This document shows positions 18,742 through 26,117 of a DNA stretch of 33,783 bases, piece by piece. Source of the stretch: Devosia nanyangense (GTDB lineage Bacteria; Pseudomonadota; Alphaproteobacteria; Rhizobiales; Devosiaceae); the NCBI GenBank assembly GCA_016213505.1, contig JACRAF010000042.1, positions 1-33,783 of the forward strand, given 5' to 3'. Position numbers and translations under genes: made by a program. The notes below the pieces were generated by a model. The model saw only the letters and a list, made by a program, of their open reading frames with translations, was not told where the DNA came from and did not search any database. How positions within the stretch are numbered: position 1 is the first letter of the stretch; each line of letters starts with the position of its first letter.

Positions 18742-19445
18742 GATGCGAGCCTTTCGAGATTTCCCACCCGGACGATCACTTCGCCGTCCGAGAGAGCCCG
18801 GTAGCGGGCTTTTCTGGCTTCCATATAGGAGACGACCTTCTCGGCTGCCGCCGAGTCGGGGTGGCGCGAGCGGTAATGCGGCACGATGGTAAAGGGCGTG
18901 AGATGCAGGCCATGCCAAATCAGCGGCTCGTCGTAGCGGTCGGGCAGCTCGAAGGGATCATCCATCAGTTCCATGCCGCGCAGCGTCGGGCCGGCGACGA
19001 TGGCACCCGCCGCGTAGTCGCCATAGGCGATGGCGTCTGCCTCGAGCAGGTCGGCGATGATCCGGTCGAAGCCCGACGACCGCATGGCGCGGCGCAAGAC
19101 GAAGCTGTTGCCGCCCATCACCCAGACGAGATCATAGGCGCCGATGCGGGTCCTCAGGCTCTCGGGATCGCCGAAATGGGCGCGCAGATCGAGTTCGTCG
19201 GGCTCGAGGCCGAGGCTGCGGAACTCCGCCACCGGGTCGTAGACCTCGGTCCGGTAGATGTCGCGGGCCATGGCCGAGCAGGAATCGTAGCCATTGGCGA
19301 TGATGGCGACGCGCGGGCGATGTTTGACCGGCCGCGGGCTCGAAGCGGAAAAGTCGTTCAACTTTTCCTGAGCCCGCTGCGGGAGCATGGCCAGCAGCGC
19401 GCCGGCGCGCTCGCCCAGCCTCTCGGACGACAGATACAATCTCAT
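18738..19445 (-). CDS. Type 1 glutamine amidotransferase-like / peptidase S51-like protein, nucleophile replaced
   Basis: A 235-residue cytoplasmic protein resembling peptidase E (S51) and class-I glutamine-amidotransferase-like folds. Visible landmarks are RPRVAIIANGYDSC (43-56), LVWVMGGNSFVLRRAM (106-121), AYGDYAAGAIVAGPTLRGME (140-159) and VPHYRSRH (188-195). The family nucleophile is the serine of a YSAGA-type elbow. Here residue 145 is alanine (codon GCG, one base from TCG), so the protein may be catalytically dead or have another role. The ATG at 19445 follows GAGGG; a TTG five codons earlier is less likely. It follows the rpmA terminator and is coupled to the first acetyltransferase gene by ATGA. 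Confidence 0.8.
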   Translation of the reverse strand: MRLYLSSERLGERAGALLAMLPQRAQEKLNDFSASSPRPVKHRPRVAIIANGYDSCSAMARDIYRTEVYDPVAEFRSLGLEPDELDLRAHFGDPESLRTRIGAYDLVWVMGGNSFVLRRAMRSSGFDRIIADLLEADAIAYGDYAAGAIVAGPTLRGMELMDDPFELPDRYDEPLIWHGLHLTPFTIVPHYRSRHPDSAAAEKVVSYMEARKARYRALSDGEVIVRVGNLERLAS

Positions 19446-19464
19446 TTTCACTGCCCTCAAAGCG

Positions 19465-19491
19465 AAAAGGGGAACCGGAAACCGGCTCCCC
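19465..19491 (-). terminator. Rho-independent terminator after rpmA
   Basis: On the minus strand GGGGAGCCGG and CCGGTTCCCC form a 10-bp stem (one G-U pair) with loop TTT, followed directly by TTTT. It lies 75 bases past the rpmA stop and about 20 bases before the next gene's ATG, so it ends the rplU-rpmA transcript or attenuates read-through into the downstream genes. Confidence 0.85.
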
Positions 19492-19565
19492 TCAAGAACT
19501 TTGCTTGGCGGTGTTCGCCTTGCCGGGGAGCTAATCTCCGGCAGGGTTCTTAGTGACCTACCGGG

Positions 19566-19835
19566 TTATTCTGCCGCTTTCATGGCCGGGAGTACGGACA
19601 CGAAGGACTTCTGATTGGCGCGGGTTTTGAAGGAGACGGTACCGTCCGTCATGGCGTAGATCGTGTGATCGACGCCGATCCCGACACCCGCGCCGGGATG
19701 CCATTTGGTGCCGCGTTGGCGGATGATGATGTTGCCGGCGATCACAGCTTCGCCGCCGAACTTCTTGACGCCGAGACGGCGGCCAGCGGTGTCGCGGCCA
19801 TTGCGGGACGAACCGCCTGCTTTTTTGTGTGCCAT
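19566..19835 (-). CDS. rpmA: 50S ribosomal protein L27
   Basis: An 89-residue ribosomal protein near the peptidyl-transferase centre of the 50S subunit. It begins [20 protein letters not shown] and contains [20 protein letters not shown] and [17 protein letters not shown], diagnostic of L27. There is no Firmicutes-type cleavable N-terminal extension. It is 11 bases downstream of rplU, the universal pairing, and a terminator follows. Confidence 0.98.
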   Translation of the reverse strand: MAHKKAGGSSRNGRDTAGRRLGVKKFGGEAVIAGNIIIRQRGTKWHPGAGVGIGVDHTIYAMTDGTVSFKTRANQKSFVSVLPAMKAAE

Positions 19836-19846
19836 CGTCTAGCTCC

Positions 19847-20494
19847 TTATTCCTGGTCCGCCGAGTCGCTGGGCGATTTGGGGGCGGCTTTCTTCTTGGC
19901 GGCCGGCTTCTTGTCGGCAGCGGGCTTTTCAGCCTTGGCCTTGGGGGCTTTCTCGGCGGCGGGTTTGGCCGCCTTCGGGGCTTTTTCGGCCTTGGGCGCC
20001 TTGGCTTCCGCCGCCGGCTTTTCGGCCTTGGGCTTTGCCGCCTTGGCTTCAGGCGCGGCCTTGGGGGCTGCTGCCTTCCTGGGCTTGGCCGGCGCTTCGG
20101 TCACCACTGCGACGGGAGCGGCCTCTGCCGCCGCCTTGGCGCGGAGCTTTTCGTCGGCGACCAGCGTCGGCTTGGCGCCGCCGATCAGGATCTCGCCGAT
20201 CCGCACCGTCGACAGCATCTGCCGGTGGCCGTTGCGGCGGTCGAAATGCTGGCGCCGGTGCTTCTTGATGATGAGCACGGTGCGCTGCTTCTTGGTGCCG
20301 AGGAAGTGGGCGGCGACGGAGGCGCCTTCCACCAGCGGGGCGCCGACGGTCACGTCGTCGCCATTGCCCACCATCAGAACTTGATCGAAGGTCACCACGT
20401 CGCCCGCCTGGGCCTCGAGCTTTTCGATCTTGAGCACGTCGTTGGCCGCGACCTTGTATTGTTTGCCGCCGGTCTTAATCACTGCGAAATTCAT
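19847..20494 (-). CDS. rplU: 50S ribosomal protein L21 with long Ala/Lys/Pro tail
   Basis: Residues 1-105 form a normal L21: MNFAVIKTGGKQYKVAANDV at the start, DVVTFDQVLMVGNGDDVTVG in the middle, and the rRNA-binding KKHRRQHFDRRNGHRQ at 77-92. It then continues for about 110 residues as a low-complexity tail of repeated KAEKPAAE/KAPKA-type units ending in a short acidic piece (SPSDSADQE). Bacterial L21 is usually about 103 residues, so the protein is twice normal size. Tails of this kind occur in some alphaproteobacteria. The ATG at 20494 is fixed by the conserved N-terminus; the longer open frame upstream is leader sequence. Confidence 0.96.
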   Translation of the reverse strand: MNFAVIKTGGKQYKVAANDVLKIEKLEAQAGDVVTFDQVLMVGNGDDVTVGAPLVEGASVAAHFLGTKKQRTVLIIKKHRRQHFDRRNGHRQMLSTVRIGEILIGGAKPTLVADEKLRAKAAAEAAPVAVVTEAPAKPRKAAAPKAAPEAKAAKPKAEKPAAEAKAPKAEKAPKAAKPAAEKAPKAKAEKPAADKKPAAKKKAAPKSPSDSADQE

Positions 20495-20675
20495 CGTCCT
20501 GCCGGCGCGTCGAACGCCCGGATCCCTGTTTGTCGCGCTCTGTGGCGCCGCGAAAAATGCCCAGAATTCGCGGTCTTCGTCAGGTGCCGGACAAGTCCGG
20601 CAGGCGGCCTCAAGCAGCGGTTTTCGATAAAACCAAAAATGACGCGCAGGTTTCCCGGCACGCCAATCCGCGCGC

Positions 20676-20704
20676 CTTATCGGTGGAAAGGCCAAAAGAG
20701 TCAA
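20676..20704 (-). promoter_or_regulatory. Candidate sigma-70 promoter for rplU-rpmA
   Basis: On the minus strand TTGACT (20699-20704) and GATAAG (20676-20681) are separated by 17 bases. Transcription would start near 20668, giving a 5' leader of about 170 bases before rplU. The leader includes a perfect hairpin, GCCGGAC-TT-GTCCGGC, at 20586-20601. It is the only good promoter-like pair I found in this gap; the -10 match is partial. Confidence 0.5.
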
Positions 20705-20721
20705 GGCGAAACGGGGGGATT

Positions 20722-21171
20722 TCAGTGCGGGCGGATGGCGATCAGGCGGGTGCGGAGCGCGTCGGCCGCGGCTCGTTCGGAGCCCAGAACGCGCGGCTTG
20801 TGCGCTGCCTGCCAAGCCGACAGCGTCCACGGTTCGGCGTCGACGGGCACGACGATGGCGGGAAGGTAGGCGAAGGCCTCGTGCAGTTCCTCGCCGATCA
20901 TCACCGGTATCAGCGAGCGGCGATACTCCTCGCCCTCATAGGCATCGAGCAGGTCGCGCTCGAACGGCGTGAGGTCGGCCAACACGAGTCCCTCGGCCGC
21001 CGCGCCCGGCGCCCGGATCAGGGCAGGGTAGATGCGGCCGGGGAAGTGGACGGCGCAAAAACCGGGCGCTACTGCGGCCGGCATCGCCGCTCCGACGAGC
21101 GGCCGCGCCAGCACGGCGGCGAGCAGATCGGGGTCGCGCAGCGTGCCGTAAACGAACAGCAGATCCGGCAT
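20722..21171 (-). CDS. Gamma-glutamylcyclotransferase family protein (AIG2-like)
   Basis: A 149-residue protein of the gamma-glutamylcyclotransferase/AIG2-like fold. The N-terminal LLFVYGTLRDPDLL is the family nucleotide-loop-like signature, and DLLDAYEGEEYRRSLIPV carries the conserved acidic and tyrosine residues. The C-terminal part has an EPWTLSAWQAAHK stretch. Proteins of this group act on gamma-glutamyl or similar amide substrates, but the reaction here is not known. It lies on the minus strand, 227 bases before rplU and with the tRNA-Ser gene divergent on its other side. Confidence 0.85.
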   Translation of the reverse strand: MPDLLFVYGTLRDPDLLAAVLARPLVGAAMPAAVAPGFCAVHFPGRIYPALIRAPGAAAEGLVLADLTPFERDLLDAYEGEEYRRSLIPVMIGEELHEAFAYLPAIVVPVDAEPWTLSAWQAAHKPRVLGSERAAADALRTRLIAIRPH

Positions 21172-21193
21172 GGGTTTGGCGGGTCAAAACGGG

Positions 21194-21222
21194 TTGCAGG
21201 CCCAACCCTGCTATGCCATAAG
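21194..21222 (+). promoter_or_regulatory. Candidate promoter of tRNA-Ser
   Basis: TTGCAG (21194-21199) and CATAAG (21217-21222) are 17 bases apart, 46 bases before the mature tRNA 5' end. Spacing and position suit a tRNA promoter; the hexamer matches are moderate. Confidence 0.4.
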
Positions 21223-21268
21223 CCCGGCCGTGTCGACCGGCGGCCATATGGCAGCCTCTTCATCTCGC

Positions 21269-21358
21269 GGAGAGGTGGCAGAGTGGTCGAATGCACCGCA
21301 CTCGAAATGCGGCGTGGGGGCAACTCCACCGGGGGTTCGAATCCCTCCCTCTCCGCCA
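21269..21358 (+). tRNA. tRNA-Ser (anticodon CGA)
   Basis: A 90-base tRNA with encoded CCA. The acceptor stem GGAGAGG pairs with CCTCTCC near the 3' end, followed by G and CCA. The anticodon stem CCGCA/TGCGG encloses loop CTCGAAA with anticodon CGA (reads UCG). A long variable arm (GTGGGGGCAACTCCAC) marks it as class II, and the T-arm GGGGGTTCGAATCCCTC is intact. Its 3' end faces an integrase gene about 280 bases away, a classic integration site; the tRNA itself is complete. Confidence 0.97.
21332..21358 (+). other. Candidate attachment site at the tRNA-Ser 3' end
   Basis: The T-arm and acceptor 3' half of tRNA-Ser is the kind of sequence used as attB by P4-type integrases, and one is encoded just downstream in the same direction. 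If an element integrated here, a direct copy of this segment should mark its far end. I see no second copy in the window, so the element, if present, would extend beyond 33783 or have lost its right end. Confidence 0.4.
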
Positions 21359-21641
21359 CTTCCGCCATCGCTGTGATGCTCGAAAATGCTGCTAACCCGC
21401 CGTAGCAGCGCGGCTTTTGCGCAGGCTTTGCAGGCGCTTGGCGGATGACCGGGGAGCCAGTTTTGAGCGGTAGCAGCACAAGTGCCGGAAGTCCGGGCGA
21501 CACACGCTGCAACGAACCGTCTGTCCGATCGTCTGTCCGCGAGTGGGGCGTTCTTCGACCGTGTTCGCCAGGCCATTAACGTTAAGTCCAGGCCTTTGGT
21601 GCCTTGCTTCTGGACTACGCGCAACGACTACGCATGTGTCT

Positions 21642-22853
21642 GTGCTGACCAGTGCTCGAGTTGACCGATTGTCTCAAAGCCGTGCCCTCACTGCTAACCA
21701 GGTGAACGCCATCAGCAAGGACGGCGTGCACTGGGTTGCGCCTAGCCTCTACATGCAGGTCAGGGACCACGGCACGCGCAGCTGGCTGTTCCGATACAGC
21801 CGCGGCGGCACCAACCAATGGATGGGTCTGGGCTCGACCGACGAGAAACCGCTGAGCGATGCCCGCGACGAAGCTGCGATGCTGCGCGTGCTGGTGAAGC
21901 GCGGCGAGGACCCGATTGCCAGCAGGCGCGAGGTCCAGGCTCAGCGCAAGGTCGAAATGAAGCCGAAGGTGCCAACCTTCGCCGAATGCGCCAGCCAGTA
22001 CATCGCGTCCCATAAGCAGGGCTGGAAGAACGAAAAGCATGCCCGGCAGTGGCCCAGCACCATCGAGATGTATGTGAACCCGTTCATCGGGAAGATGCAG
22101 GTCGATCAGATCACGGTCGAGGATGTGCTCAAGGTGTTGAAGCCGATCTGGACCAGCAAGGCCGAGACCGCGAGCCGGGTGCGCGGCCGCATCGAACAGA
22201 TCCTCGGCTGGGCGACAGCAATGGGCTACCGGACCGGCGAGAACCCCGCGCAGTGGAAGGGCGGGGCGTTGCCGCACCTGCTACCCGCGACTGGCAAGGT
22301 CTCCAAGGTCGAGCACCGCAAGGCTGTGCCCTACCAGGACGTCCCCAAACTCATGGCCGAACTGCGCAAGAACGGCAGCACCAGTGCGAAGGCTCTAATG
22401 TTTACGATCCTGACCGGCGCTCGGACGACCGAGACCCGAGAAGCCACGCACGCTGAGATCGATCGGAGGGCAAAGGTCTGGACCATCCCTGCCGGGCGCA
22501 TGAAGGCTGGCCGCGAGCACCGCGTGCCGCTGTCGGACGAGGCCCTCAAGCTGATCGATAGCGATCCCGCCAATAGCAAGTACCTGTTCCCAGGCCAGGC
22601 AGGCTACGCGCTGTCAAACATGTCGATGTTGCAACTCCTGCGCGGCATTCGTGACGACGGCAGCACGGTACATGGCTTCCGATCGTCGTTCCGGGATTGG
22701 GCGGCGGAGCAGACTGACTTCCCGCGTGAGGTGGTTGAGGCTTGTCTTGCCCACGCTCTCGGCGATGGCGCCGAGCTTGCCTACAAGCGAACCGACTTTT
22801 TGCAGAGGCGTCGGCTAGTCATGAAAGCCTGGGCTTCTCACTCCTCAAGTTAG
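21642..22853 (+). CDS. P4-type tyrosine site-specific integrase
   Basis: A tyrosine recombinase that would integrate or excise an element at the adjacent tRNA-Ser. From GTG 21642 it has 403 residues. The N-terminal Arm-binding domain (ALTANQVNAISKDGVHW, LYMQVRDHGTRSWLFRYS) is followed by a SAM-like core-binding domain (FAECASQYIASHKQGWKN onward) and the catalytic domain. All catalytic residues are present: Arg261 in TGARTTE, Lys288 in GRMKAG, His344/Arg347 in HGFRSSFRDW, His371 in CLAHALG and the nucleophile Tyr381 in AYKRTDF. No ATG suits the start: the frame offers GTG at 21543, 21636 and 21642, none with a clear ribosome site, so the start is uncertain by up to 33 residues. The catalytic machinery looks intact. 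Confidence 0.92.
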   Translation: MLTSARVDRLSQSRALTANQVNAISKDGVHWVAPSLYMQVRDHGTRSWLFRYSRGGTNQWMGLGSTDEKPLSDARDEAAMLRVLVKRGEDPIASRREVQAQRKVEMKPKVPTFAECASQYIASHKQGWKNEKHARQWPSTIEMYVNPFIGKMQVDQITVEDVLKVLKPIWTSKAETASRVRGRIEQILGWATAMGYRTGENPAQWKGGALPHLLPATGKVSKVEHRKAVPYQDVPKLMAELRKNGSTSAKALMFTILTGARTTETREATHAEIDRRAKVWTIPAGRMKAGREHRVPLSDEALKLIDSDPANSKYLFPGQAGYALSNMSMLQLLRGIRDDGSTVHGFRSSFRDWAAEQTDFPREVVEACLAHALGDGAELAYKRTDFLQRRRLVMKAWASHSSS

Positions 22854-22979
22854 AGGCTCCGCATTGCGCTATGTGTGGACGGCTCAGCTGTGGACTAGAG
22901 TATGTTGACCTGATGGATTGCTGCGGATCAGGTCCCGGTGGGGCGCCAGGCTCGTCAGATCGACGAGGGCTTTTGGAAA

Positions 22980-23007
22980 GAGCCACCCCGTCGTCACGGG
23001 GTGGCTC
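22980..23007 (-). terminator. Strong hairpin terminator after sbp
   Basis: GAGCCACCCCGT (22980-22991) pairs perfectly with ACGGGGTGGCTC (22996-23007) over a 4-base loop. On the minus strand it is followed by TTTCC and lies 26 bases past the sbp stop, so it ends that transcript. It may also limit read-through from the convergent integrase gene. Confidence 0.8.
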
Positions 23008-23033
23008 AAAGTTGCTGTCCAGTTGAGGATTCG

Positions 23034-24065
23034 TCAGCCTTGCGGGGTGTAGATCTGGTCAAAGACGCCACCGTCCCCGAAGTGTTTGGGCTGGGCTGTC
23101 TTCCAGCCGCCGAAAAGCGGGTCGTCAATCGAGATCAGATCGATCTCTGGGAAGGCATCGACCAGCGCCTGGTCAGTGACGAGCTCGGGCTTAGATGGAC
23201 GGTAGTGGTTGGCAGCCGCGAGGGTTTGGCCCTCGGCCGAGTAGAGGTAGCTTAGATACTCCGTCGCGAGTTCGACAGTACCGTGAGCTTCGGCATTCTT
23301 GTCGACGATGGCAACCGGTGGTTCGGCGAGGATCGAGCTCGGGGGATAGACGACGTCGAAATTGTCGGCGCCGAATTCATCGAGCACGAGGAAGGCTTCG
23401 TTTTCCCAGGCCAGCAGCACGTCGCCAAGTTCCTTTTGGGCGAAGGTGACGGTCGAGCCTCGGGCACCGGTGTCGAGCACGGGCACGTGGGCGTAAAGGT
23501 TCTTGATGAACTCGATGTTTTTGGCCTCGTCGCCACCATTGGCCTCATTAGACCACGCCCAAGCCGCAAGATAATTCCAGCGCGCACCGCCCGAGGTCTT
23601 GGGGTTGGGCGTGATGACTTCGACGCCGTCCTTGATCAGGTCGCCCCAATCGTTGATCCCCTTGGGATTACCCTTGCGGACCAGGAAGATGATGGTCGAG
23701 GTGTATGGCGTCGAGTTGTTCTCAAACTCGCCGCGCCAATCGGCATTGAACAGGCCGGACTTCTCGGCGATAGCATTGATGTCGCCTTCGAGCGCCAGGG
23801 TCACGACGTCGGCGCTGAGGCCGTCGATCACCGACTGGGCCTGCTTGCCTGAGCCGCCATGGCTCTGCTCGATCGTGACATTGTTGCCGGATTTCTCGAG
23901 CCAGTGCTTAGCAAAGGCGACATTGTACTGTTCGTAGAGTTCGCGGGTCGGATCGTAGCTCACATTGAGCAGCGTCTGATCGGCGGCGCGCGCGGTTACT
24001 ACTCCCGCAAGGCCGATGGAAGCGACGAGGGCGCCCACGGCCAGGATTGATGCTGCAGTCTTCAT
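23034..24065 (-). CDS. sbp: Sulfate ABC transporter substrate-binding protein
   Basis: A 343-residue periplasmic sulfate/thiosulfate-binding protein. A signal peptide ([20 protein letters not shown], cleavage near ARA, about residue 27) is followed by the family motifs [46 protein letters not shown] and [19 protein letters not shown], which form the sulfate site. The ATG at 24065 follows GGAGG; a TTG four codons earlier is not needed. No cysT, cysW or cysA gene is next to it, so it must share a transport complex encoded elsewhere. A dyad with a close match at the monooxygenase promoter lies 26 bases before the ATG, which suggests joint control with the sulfonate genes. Confidence 0.94.
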   Translation of the reverse strand: MKTAASILAVGALVASIGLAGVVTARAADQTLLNVSYDPTRELYEQYNVAFAKHWLEKSGNNVTIEQSHGGSGKQAQSVIDGLSADVVTLALEGDINAIAEKSGLFNADWRGEFENNSTPYTSTIIFLVRKGNPKGINDWGDLIKDGVEVITPNPKTSGGARWNYLAAWAWSNEANGGDEAKNIEFIKNLYAHVPVLDTGARGSTVTFAQKELGDVLLAWENEAFLVLDEFGADNFDVVYPPSSILAEPPVAIVDKNAEAHGTVELATEYLSYLYSAEGQTLAAANHYRPSKPELVTDQALVDAFPEIDLISIDDPLFGGWKTAQPKHFGDGGVFDQIYTPQG

Positions 24066-24453
24066 CAGAACCTCCAAGGTAACGGATGTAACTCTACCGG
24101 GTTAGTCGTGATTGCCAAGACAGGAGCAGTTTGCTTACCTCCAGCTCGGAAGAAAAAGTTTCTATTTTGGGGTGCTGTAGAGCAAAGTTCCGTCCAGTCT
24201 GTTTCACAGGCTCTCGAATTTCGGAATCATTTGCTAAAAGGTTCTCCTGCGCAATGGGCGTGGGGCTTCCCAAGAGCGCAGCCACACCACTACTACGGTG
24301 AGGTTGGGCCGCGTTGCCGGTTAAGCAGTGGCGGGACCTTATTGGACTGCGGTCACTCCCATGCAGCCACCCTGGGCGTATGCTTCGTGCGCCAGACCGA
24401 AAGGGGAGCTTGCTTGGACCATTCGCACCACTGCGTCGCGTTCCGATAGGCGC
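24066..24453. other. Intergenic region between ssuB and sbp
   Basis: These 388 bases hold the sbp promoter region. The part at about 24150-24245 is clearly AT-richer than the surroundings. Apart from the dyad at 24091-24108 I see no gene: the open frames here have no family-like sequence and run into ssuB on the opposite strand. There is no obvious terminator after ssuB. A small decayed gene cannot be excluded. Confidence 0.5.
24091..24108. promoter_or_regulatory. Dyad operator candidate upstream of sbp
   Basis: ACTCTACCGGGTTAGTCG contains the inverted CTA-N6-TAG core. Sixteen of its 18 bases recur at 29120-29137 in the divergent monooxygenase/FAD-gene promoter region. It lies 26 bases before the sbp ATG, suitable for a repressor or activator near the transcription start. 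CTA/TAG dyads are typical of Rrf2-type regulators; which regulator binds is inference. Confidence 0.6.
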
Positions 24454-25275
24454 TCAAGCAAAGATCGCCTTAAGCAACCGTCCCTCGAGTTCGGCGAGAT
24501 CAGCGGTCCCGCGCTCGCGAGGACGTTCATGGTCGACGGTGACATCGAGGACGATGCGACCTTCGTCGAGCACGATCACCCGATCGGCCAGTGCCACCGC
24601 TTCAGCCACGTCGTGCGTCACGAACAGCGCGGTGAACCTCTGTTCCCGCCACACGCGCTCGACCAGGCTCTGCATGGTGATGCGGGTCAGCGCGTCCAGC
24701 GCCCCCAGCGGTTCGTCGAGTGCCAGAAAGTCCGGCCGGCTGACTAGGGCCCGGGCGAGCGCCACGCGCTGCCGCTGACCGCCCGAAAGCCTCGCGGGCC
24801 ACTCCTTGGCTTTCTCGGTCAACTGAACCTCGTTGAGAGCCGCGGTCACCCTCGCCACGCGCTCGGCGCGCCCCCCCTCGCCGAGTCCGACAGCGACATT
24901 GCCGCCCACACTGTCCCAAGGCAGCAGTCGCGGCTCCTGGAATACGATGCGCGCATTCGGTCGAGTCTCGGCCCCGGACTCATCGAGGAATGCGATGCTG
25001 CCGCCAGTCACTTCGTCGAGACCGACAAGCAGTCGCAGCAGCGTGCTCTTGCCGCAGCCGCTCTTGCCCACGATCGCGAGGAACTGGCCCGCCGGCACAT
25101 CGAGATCGATGCCGCGCAGCACCGACACATCGCCGAACGCCTTTGCGACGCCGGTGAGCCTGATGCCCACTCCGCGCGCTTCATGTCGTTCGCGAACCGG
25201 ACGCGCGGCGAACTCGGGCTCAATCTCCTTGCCCCAGGCATTGGTCTTGCGGACCGGATTGATAATCTCGCTCAT
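24454..25275 (-). CDS. ssuB: Aliphatic sulfonate ABC transporter ATP-binding protein
   Basis: The 273-residue ATPase of a nitrate/taurine/sulfonate-type importer. Walker A is GKSGCGKST (70-78), the Q-loop [10 protein letters not shown] (111-120), the signature LSGGQRQR (163-170), Walker B FLALDEP (183-189) and the H-loop histidine 221 in FVTHD. About 35 residues of extra N-terminal sequence ([18 protein letters not shown]) precede the ABC domain, as in other SsuB proteins. It starts 3 bases after the ssuC stop and pairs with SsuC to drive sulfonate uptake. Family-level assignment is firm; the exact substrate rests on the neighbouring monooxygenase and FMN reductase. Confidence 0.92.
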   Translation of the reverse strand: MSEIINPVRKTNAWGKEIEPEFAARPVRERHEARGVGIRLTGVAKAFGDVSVLRGIDLDVPAGQFLAIVGKSGCGKSTLLRLLVGLDEVTGGSIAFLDESGAETRPNARIVFQEPRLLPWDSVGGNVAVGLGEGGRAERVARVTAALNEVQLTEKAKEWPARLSGGQRQRVALARALVSRPDFLALDEPLGALDALTRITMQSLVERVWREQRFTALFVTHDVAEAVALADRVIVLDEGRIVLDVTVDHERPRERGTADLAELEGRLLKAIFA

Positions 25276-25278
25276 GTC

Positions 25279-26115
25279 TTAGGCCTTCACCGGTTTCTGG
25301 AATGTGGGGTGCCACTGCAGCGTCAGGCTCTCGAGCGTCTTCGCCAGCACATCGGCCAGCTTCCCCAGCAGCGCGTAGATCACGAGAGCCAGCACCACGA
25401 CGTCCGTCAGCATGAACTCGCGCGCCTGGTTGGCCATGTGCCCGATACCCGCCGACGCCGCCATGCTCTCGGCCACGATCAGCGTCAGCCACATGATGCC
25501 GAGCGAGAACCTCAGCCCCACGAAGATCGAGGGCAGAGCGCCCGGAAAGATCACCTTGCGGAACAGCGTCCACCCGCTCATCCCGTAGACCCGCCCCATT
25601 TCGATCAGCTGCGGATCGACGTTGCGCACGCCATGCAGCGTGTTGAGATAGATCGGGAAGAACACGCCAAGCGCGGTGAGGAAGAGTTTTGCTTCCTCGC
25701 CGATGCCGAACCAAAGGATCACCAGCGGGATTAGCGCGAGGTTCGGGATCGTGCGCAGCATCTGCAGCGTCGTATCCGTCAGCGCGTAGGAGAATTTGGA
25801 CATCCCGTTCGCCAGTCCCAGCGCAAAGCCGATCGAGCCGCCAACCAAGAGGCCCGAGATCGCCCGCTGGGCGCTCGCAAGTACGTCGATAGCCAGTTGG
25901 CCGCTGCTCGCCTTGTCCCAGAAGGCATAGACCACATCGAGCGGCGCCGGCATGAGCCGGCTGCCGATCAACCCCAGGCTCGAGGCCGTCTGCCACGTCG
26001 CGATGACAGTGACTGGCAGCAGCAGGGGCAGCAGGCCACCCAGCCTGCTACGCCATCGTTCGAAATTGGGCCTCGGCAGCGCTGCCTGCTTGGGAAGATC
26101 GGCAACCAGCGTCAT
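25279..26115 (-). CDS. ssuC: Aliphatic sulfonate ABC transporter permease
   Basis: A 278-residue inner-membrane permease of the BPD_transp_1 family. It has about six membrane segments, starting with LLPLLLPVTVIATWQTAS (about 29-46). The cytoplasmic EAA-like loop LIEMGRVYGMSGWTLFRKVIFPGALPSIFVGLR that docks on SsuB is near residues 174-206. The ATG follows GGAGGG and lies 2 bases after the ssuA stop, so ssuA, ssuC and ssuB form one transcript. Confidence 0.93.
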   Translation of the reverse strand: MTLVADLPKQAALPRPNFERWRSRLGGLLPLLLPVTVIATWQTASSLGLIGSRLMPAPLDVVYAFWDKASSGQLAIDVLASAQRAISGLLVGGSIGFALGLANGMSKFSYALTDTTLQMLRTIPNLALIPLVILWFGIGEEAKLFLTALGVFFPIYLNTLHGVRNVDPQLIEMGRVYGMSGWTLFRKVIFPGALPSIFVGLRFSLGIMWLTLIVAESMAASAGIGHMANQAREFMLTDVVVLALVIYALLGKLADVLAKTLESLTLQWHPTFQKPVKA

Positions 26116-26117
26116 GG

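Noticed and set aside
22854..22975. Possible continuation or second gene after the integrase
   Set aside because: Only short frames with no family character; the region leads into the sbp terminator.
24108..24453. Plus-strand open frame in the ssuB-sbp gap as a gene
   Set aside because: No family-like sequence, no ribosome binding site, and composition unlike neighbouring coding DNA.
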